Shown piece by piece: positions 58,676 to 64,000 of a stretch of 64,000 bases of DNA. The notes beneath the pieces were generated by a model. The model did no database searches. It was given only the letters and a program-made list of their open reading frames with translations, and had not been told where the DNA came from. Origin of the DNA: Cordilura impudica (Eukaryota > Arthropoda > Insecta > Diptera > Scathophagidae); NCBI GenBank assembly GCA_963682025.1, contig OY821518.1:236322152-236386151 (forward strand), written 5' to 3'. Within the stretch, counting starts at the first letter, position 1. Each line of letters opens with the position of its first letter. The position numbers and the translations under genes are program-made.

Positions 58676-59140
58676 CTGCAAAAGAATAGAAAGAAATATA
58701 TTAATATTTTGTATATCAGAGGAAAACTCTATTAATGTGTTTTAATCGAAAAAATAGTTATTAAATTGTAAAACGATTCGGTTGGTGAATTTATTTGTAA
58801 CGTGTAACTGTCTCTTGAAGATTAAAATTCTTATAAATTTTCAAACCTCCCTCGTTAATTAGGTTGTGTATATAACATTCACAGTGTTTTTAAGGAATTA
58901 CACATATAAAAGTTGTTGGTAAACGACAGCCTATGCCATATGTTTCGGTAAAAGGTTTTAGGATCAACTATACTGGGTGAGGTCATAAATCAAATTTGAG
59001 TTAGATTTCTCTATGCTACCAGCAGATACTTTATATACGAGTAGATTTAAGTGAGCTGTATGGGCAATAGTATGATGTTTGTAAGACCAAAAAAAAGGAA
59101 AACATATTGAAAAGAGCTCCTAACACATTCAGTGCTCGAA
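58676..59140. other. CAH1 upstream intron and diverged Helitron-like sequence
   Basis: 58676 leftward is the acceptor of the upstream CAH1 intron. About 58915-59060 has GCCTATGCCATATGTTTCGG and CAAATTTGAGTTAGATTTCT, a decayed family 1 repeat. Confidence 0.45.
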
Positions 59141-60274
59141 CTATTTTCTGCGAAAAGTTAAAGCTAATGACGATTTGAAAACATCGGTTAGGTTAGATGG
59201 GTTGCCCGCCCGAAGGCGAGTACACTCGGAGGCCATATGATACATTTTGATACCCTTCAGATAGTGTTGGAAGGTAGAAATAGAAATTGAGATTGAGATT
59301 ATAAAAGTGTATGTAGATAGAATATATAGAGTATGAAAAGGAACGGATAATGAACCATTTCGTCCGCCGTGCATCCTTTTTGAACCAACCAAATTCCCTC
59401 CAGAAGTCCGCAAGGTCACCCAGGTTATCGTTTCTTCAGTCCTGGACATTCACACAGCAAATGTTGCACTTACTCCTCTTCTTCCACATCCATAGAGCTC
59501 CTACAGATGTCAGCTATCGGGACACCTAGGCGTTCAGTCATCCGCCCTATTACACAGTGTCCAGTGAGTATTCCTATAAGTATGCTGATTGTTCCTTTAC
59601 CAAAACCAAGAAGTGTTTTGTTTCTCCTTGGATTAGGCAAGGGCCATAGGATCTGGGATATTTTGCAAGAGGTCAGTTGTGTCCACCTAGTCCTTAATTC
59701 AAGATCAGCTGCCTCTTCAATTAGATTCTACAGCTCGGATAGAGGGATTTTAATATGAGTTTCAATCATCCCGCTCAAAGATTATGAGGCCTTCCGCGGA
59801 CACTCGTTAGCCAGCCCGTTTCCCCCTATGTGCTGTAACCCACATCAGCTTCACAGTGTGTTGTCGGATTTATTTGAGGGACCTGATACATTCCTTCACA
59901 CATTTCGATCTAACAGTCATCGATTTCAAAGCTTTGTGAAAATATTAATGGTCGTTGGATCATACCCAGCTCTAGAATTATTTTCTTTGCTTTGAGAATT
60001 GCATGAATCTCGGCCTGAAAAACAATACATTTGTCAGGGATTCCCCGAGATACCTGAATATCAAGTTCCTTAGAGTACACCCCTGACCCTGCACCCGCTT
60101 CCATCTTCGAATCATCGGTGTACACTGAGATCGCAGTGCTGTTTATGAAAGAGTCTGCGGCCCAGTCTTTCCTAGCCGGTATTTGAATTGTAAAATTTCC
60201 CCCGAAGTTCATCACCGGTGTCATATAATCAGTTTCCTGATCAATTAGTGTCTCGCCCACTGTTCGTAGGATTG
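59141..60274 (-). pseudogene. LINE ORF2 3' half with RNase H domain, degraded
   Basis: At 60281-59910 the frame includes NFGGNFTIQIPARKDWAADS, AISVYTDDSKMEAGAGSGVY (RNase H start, first Asp), FQAEIHAILKAKKIILELG and the SKCVKECIRSLK continuation in another frame. Further down are GILTGHC-like and CRSS...HLLCECPGLKK-like fragments (about 59440-59580), the terminal zinc-knuckle region. This fits I/LOA/R1-type LINEs that carry RNase H. Many stops and shifts. It continues upstream at 61581-62050, beyond the 1.26-kb insertion. Confidence 0.75.
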
Positions 60275-61566
60275 GGAGCAAAATTGTATCATAAAGTTAC
60301 TGGTCCGCCAGTGACGGTTGATACTTCGCCCATGCCTATAACCTGCCTCCACGTGGTGCTCCCGGGCAACGCTAGGCAAAGCCAGTTAATTCTGGTGATT
60401 ATTCCTAGCGGCTAAAGGTTAAGGTCAGGTCCACCAAGTACTATTATATTTGGAGAATAACTTGGTAGTGGCTAGTATGTGGCCAGGCTGGCTACGAAGC
60501 CTTACCTGAGGCTACAAATAGGTACCACGGGTAAGCTATCAAGCCCAAGGTTACCTCACGGAGTCTTCATAGTCGAAGACAGCATAAGCAAAAACACAAA
60601 ACTGGAGGTGCCAAAACCTACCAGATGAAATGGTTGTCACATTCCATAATTGTGTTGGTGTCCCAAGGTGTTATGAAGATAATGTAGGTAAGATGGTAAG
60701 ATGGTACATCATGAGCGAAAGGAGACCGGGTGTGGGTGCGTCAGTTGTCCTGACAAGATACCATGACGGAGCAATTGAGCAAGAGTGTGGGTCGAAGACA
60801 AGTAGAATGCGTTTGAGACAGGCGCGCATGTCAATTCAGCGGCCAAGACAAGTCGGAGACCAGTTGAAAAGCGAATTACCGAAAGTTGACGTAAGCATCA
60901 TATAGCATGATGGCGCCGATTAGTAAGTTCGAGCGTAGTAGACGGAGGTAGGCATGAGTCGAAAAGTTCGAAGCTGTGAATGGATGAGCTAGTACCAGTC
61001 CTAGCAAAGATGGCCATTGCAGTAGAATAAGTAGGCAAGAGGGTCGGATGGAAGATGAGTCCAAGAACGCTTGAGTCATTTGACAATACAGTGTTTCGCG
61101 GACGAAACGGAAATCGGTTGAAATGTTGGTACGGAACGTTGTACATATCAGGGCCACTTGATAATAACAGCTAGTAAGAACGAACGTAGTAAACAAATGG
61201 ACGGTTATTGGAAGTATGTGTTTTTGCAAGTGCTGCCGATGACCGAGGACAATGTGTTGTACCCTTAAATAGCTTTTTTGGGAACGACCCTTCGGGGAGT
61301 TTCGTGGTGGTTGTGGTGGCCCAAAATCGAGGGAAGAACACAGTTTGATGTGGAGTTGCATTTCAACCAACCGGGTCTACGACCCATAGGCTTTTAGATC
61401 GGGTCAACCCAATAGCAAAGGGAGGAGTTTATGCCAAATCAATTCTCCTAGTTTGCTACCATCTAAGGAAGGGGCGCCGGTGGACGCCTTGTATCTCACC
61501 CAGTGCTAAGCACACCGTGTGGTTAAGTCAACATGACAGGAACGCACGTAAAACTCAAGAGACTTC
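60275..61566. mobile_element. unclassified 1.26-kb element, copy 2, with ~14-bp target duplication
   Basis: Same start (GGAGCAAAATTGTATCATAA) and end (AAAACTCAAGAGACTTC) as 35732-36988. Flanks are TGTTCGTAGGATTG at 60261-60274 and 61567-61580. About 35 bp (GTAGAATGCGTTTGAGACAG and following, near 60802) are absent from copy 1. It splits the RNase H LINE relic. No recognisable protein, poly(A) tail or terminal inverted repeat. Confidence 0.78.
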
Positions 61567-61580
61567 TGTTCGTAGGATTG

Positions 61581-62050
61581 TACCGTGTTACCAAGAGCTT
61601 TTTTATACCTTACGCTGTCGTGCTCTTGATGAAAATATCAATAGGCATGATGTTCAGCATTATCTCCTGTCCCGTCTGTGTTATCGATTTAATGGCTCAG
61701 GCTCTCTGTGCCTTCACTGGTCTAGAAAATGTGTCTCATATGTCAAAATAGGTTTAATTATTGCAGAATACATCCAGTGGATGATTTGCGGTTTAAGACC
61801 CCATCTTCTACCAAACGTCCTCCTGCAGGTGTTTCCGCTATGTTACTCGACCAAGTGAGTTTAGAGTCTAGAATATCACCCATATACTGCACTTCCTTGA
61901 GAGCCTTCCCGTCCAATCTTGGAGGACTAAACTAAAGTATCTTTGAGTACAATAACACTATCGTGGTTTTTGTACCAATGAAGTCAAATCCTCCAAACTC
62001 TCCCGAGCTTGGGCCAGTGAAGAGCACACAATAAGTGTCCCAATATTTGG
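61581..62050 (-). pseudogene. same LINE relic, reverse transcriptase thumb portion
   Basis: Minus-strand text in several frames: SPPRLDGKALKEVQYMGDIL and DSKLTWSSNI (about 61840-61920), a WMYSAIIKPILTYETHF-like stretch (about 61730-61780), then QEIMLNIMPIDIFIKSTTA (about 61620-61680). These match the end of a LINE reverse transcriptase just before RNase H, in line with the part at 59141-60274. Confidence 0.65.
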
Positions 62051-62339
62051 AAAACTTTAAACAGAAATGAACTTCCAGTTCACAAAAAGTGATATAATGG
62101 AATGGTTTCCATAAGTTCATAATTTGTGACTAAACCTATCAGAATCATCTTTTTTTTGAAAACTTTCATATAACTTCAATTAAATAAAAATTCTAGGTTC
62201 AGCGGTTTCTTGATTATCACACTTTATGATGTTAAGAATTCTTTGATTTCACTCCTTAATAATAACTAAACACATATTTATCGAATATAAAGCAATACAA
62301 GTCAAACTTATTTGTGGATTTCAGAGTTCAGTTTCAAAT

Positions 62340-62500
62340 TAAACACAGACAGACAGGACGTAAATCGTTTAATCAAGTCAGAAACTCATTCTGACTTCAT
62401 CGGTATACAAATCCATGAGCCTAGATTATTTATTTTTTGTAGCTACAAAAATCAGTACAAACTTGTTATAACCTTACGACAAAGCAGTGCACAGTGTTGT
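62340..62500 (-). repeat. decayed Helitron-like family 1, 5' end
   Basis: CACAGACAGACAGGACG, then TCAGAAACTCATTCTGACTT, TTTTTTGTAGCTACAAAAAT and CAGTACAAACTTGTTATAAC follow the family order with many changes. Confidence 0.5.
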
Positions 62501-62581
62501 GAGGGCGGCCCAAAAAAATAAGTTTTTCTAATTCATTAAGTTTCTTTATTGTATTCAATAAAGTACATTCAAATTAATGGC

Positions 62582-62757
62582 AAGTAAGAAAATACAATAC
62601 CCGATACCATGCGTTTAGAGAGGGGTCTCAAATCCATAAACCAAATTTGAGTGGCATTGTTATTATATCCCATCCATATCCTGCAGATAAGAAAAAGTTT
62701 ATACCGGATGCTATATTTACTTGGGAACTAGGTCAAAAATGGATCGATTCTGGCCAT
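62582..62757 (-). repeat. Helitron-like family 1, 3'-end fragment
   Basis: CAAGTAAGAAAATACAATAC, CGATACCATGCGTTTAGAG and AAACCAAATTTGAGTGGCAT are kept; it stops at TCTGGCCATAA, where family 2 begins. Confidence 0.7.
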
Positions 62758-64000
62758 AAACAAGTAAGAGTGTTAAATTCGGCTGTGCCGAATCTTTGAT
62801 ACCCTCCACCTCGGTTTGAGTCTTGATAATAAATGTAAATGAAAAAGTAAACAATTTGTTAAACTTAATACCAAATTATTTCAGCAAATTCTTTGGGTTG
62901 GTTTTCGTCTTTTCTATTATTTCGGATTTATTTCGGTGTTTGCTTTTTGGTCATCGTGGTTGCTGATCGGCATGCATTTAGGTTATATACCTATATGCAT
63001 GCGTTTCCGGTTATATGACATAACTTCTCGTTTAATTTAGTTTTTGCTAATTAAATAGCTCGCCCTAACCTCCATTGCAAAGGTAATGGTTGTGTAGGGT
63101 GGCTATATGCATTAAATCGTGCTAATTGGAGATGGCTGTATAGTTTCTTTTAACTGGCGAAATATTTTTTCATTGCGGCCATATTGCCATATTTGGAAAA
63201 CAGAGAATAAATTTATAATAATAAATATTCAAATTAGGGATGCCAAACGCAAAAATCAAATGTCCCAAACATTTTAAATAAAATATTTTTTATCTTTATT
63301 TTCTGAAAACTTCAAATTTTCATCCAAAAAAAATTTCTGTATAAATAACATCAAATTGCGTTTATTTATGTAACAGTTTTTATGTTCGCAATTCTTAAAT
63401 ATCATTTGACGTTTTCTAAAATTCATTGAATTTAAATTAATGTTTTCTGTAGTGTGATTCTGTAAATTTCAACGATCCGACAATCGCAAAATATATCGAC
63501 AGCTATTGTTGTTTGCATTAAGGATTAAGAGATTCACTAAGTACATACATCTAACGACAGTCGACAAATCTATTTTTCTATTTATTTAAATTGTAAACGA
63601 GTGGCATCTCTGTCAAAATAAGCGAAAAACACAAAGAAGAATAGAAAAAAACAAATTACTTCTTGTTTGACAGGATGATTTTATGTTTATGTTTATTTTT
63701 TTTTTACTAATATTTCTGTGTATTTATTTGAAAACGAAATAATGAATTGAATATGCTATTTAATTTTTTTATTTATATAAAAAAGTTTTTTTAATAAAAG
63801 CAAAATATTTTCACTATTTTATGATTTTTATTTATGTATGATGATATTTCAACCTAAAAATTTAAGTTTTTATGGATTGAATAAACAATACAAAAATGGT
63901 TGTCGTTTAGATAACAACAACAGCTGAGTTTAACAACAGCGAATATCGTTTAAAAATTTTACTGATAATTTTGCAATTTTCTTTTTTTAACGATTCGACT
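62758..64000. repeat. Helitron-like family 2, long copy 2, runs off right edge
   Basis: Starts ACAAGTAAGAGTGTTAAATT, then the perfect hairpin ATTCGGCTGTGCCGAAT and TGATACCCTCCACC, and matches 38119-39330. Near 63910 about 95 bp are present that copy 1 lacks. It continues past the window. Confidence 0.65.

Noticed and set aside
60876..61370. 164-codon minus-strand ORF in the 1.26-kb element
   Set aside because: The first copy (36498-36791) breaks the same frame early, residues are low-complexity, and no domain is recognised.
35732..63960. Segmental duplication: the 1.26-kb element and the family 2 repeat occur in the same order, ~2.4 kb apart, at 35.7-39.3 kb and 60.3-64 kb
   Set aside because: Sequence between the two repeats is unrelated at the two sites and the 1.26-kb copies have different target duplications, so they inserted independently.

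Overview
The window is eukaryotic DNA from a higher dipteran fly, most likely a calyptrate (blowfly or house-fly type). It is very AT-rich, introns are short (55-61 bp), the two host-type genes match Drosophila proteins closely (MsrA/Eip71CD and carbonic anhydrase CAH1), and the rest is insect transposons. The species assignment is inference. No prokaryotic features, operons or CRISPR arrays are present.

Host-type coding sequence is sparse. An intact, intronless methionine sulfoxide reductase A ORF lies at 2401-3162 (minus). It sits between inverted terminal repeats with a TTA duplication (1863-3831), so it may be cargo of a PIF/Harbinger-like element and may be a retrocopy. A carbonic anhydrase gene occupies 56528-58675 (minus; last two exons, first exon not seen). 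Its intron holds a complete DD41D mariner-type transposon with an open transposase gene.

Layout. 1-943: edge of a DD41D mariner inserted in a Helitron-like repeat. 1863-5287: two Harbinger-like elements. 5288-9265: gene-free AT-rich DNA with small MITEs. 9266-13105: a Harbinger element with a two-exon Myb/SANT-like gene and a second Harbinger nested inside; a related MITE at 13211-13997. 14180-15430: Tigger/pogo relic split by a tRNA-derived SINE. 15431-19369: AT-rich desert. 19370-22113: pogo-like element with a subterminal repeat array. 23495-31316: Harbinger and Transib scraps, a MITE and an RTE-like LINE. 31608-33692: degraded full-length Transib (RAG1-like) transposase, followed by a 127-bp satellite. 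35732-36988 and 60275-61566: two full-length copies of an unrecognised 1.26-kb element with ~14-bp target duplications. 40209 and 54098: two copies of a multi-hairpin element. 43058-47055: two LINE relics flanking a second DD41D mariner. 47520-53231: dense cluster of non-autonomous Helentron/DINE-like repeats, one nested exactly inside another. 53560-56216: hAT element with a perfect 8-bp target duplication. 59141-62050: LINE relic with RNase H, split by the 1.26-kb element. 62582-64000: more Helitron-like repeats.

The genes do not form a pathway. The window records repeated transposon nesting around two host-type genes; elements with sharp target duplications (CAH1-intron mariner, hAT, SINE, 1.26-kb element) look younger than the frameshifted Transib, Tigger and LINE relics.
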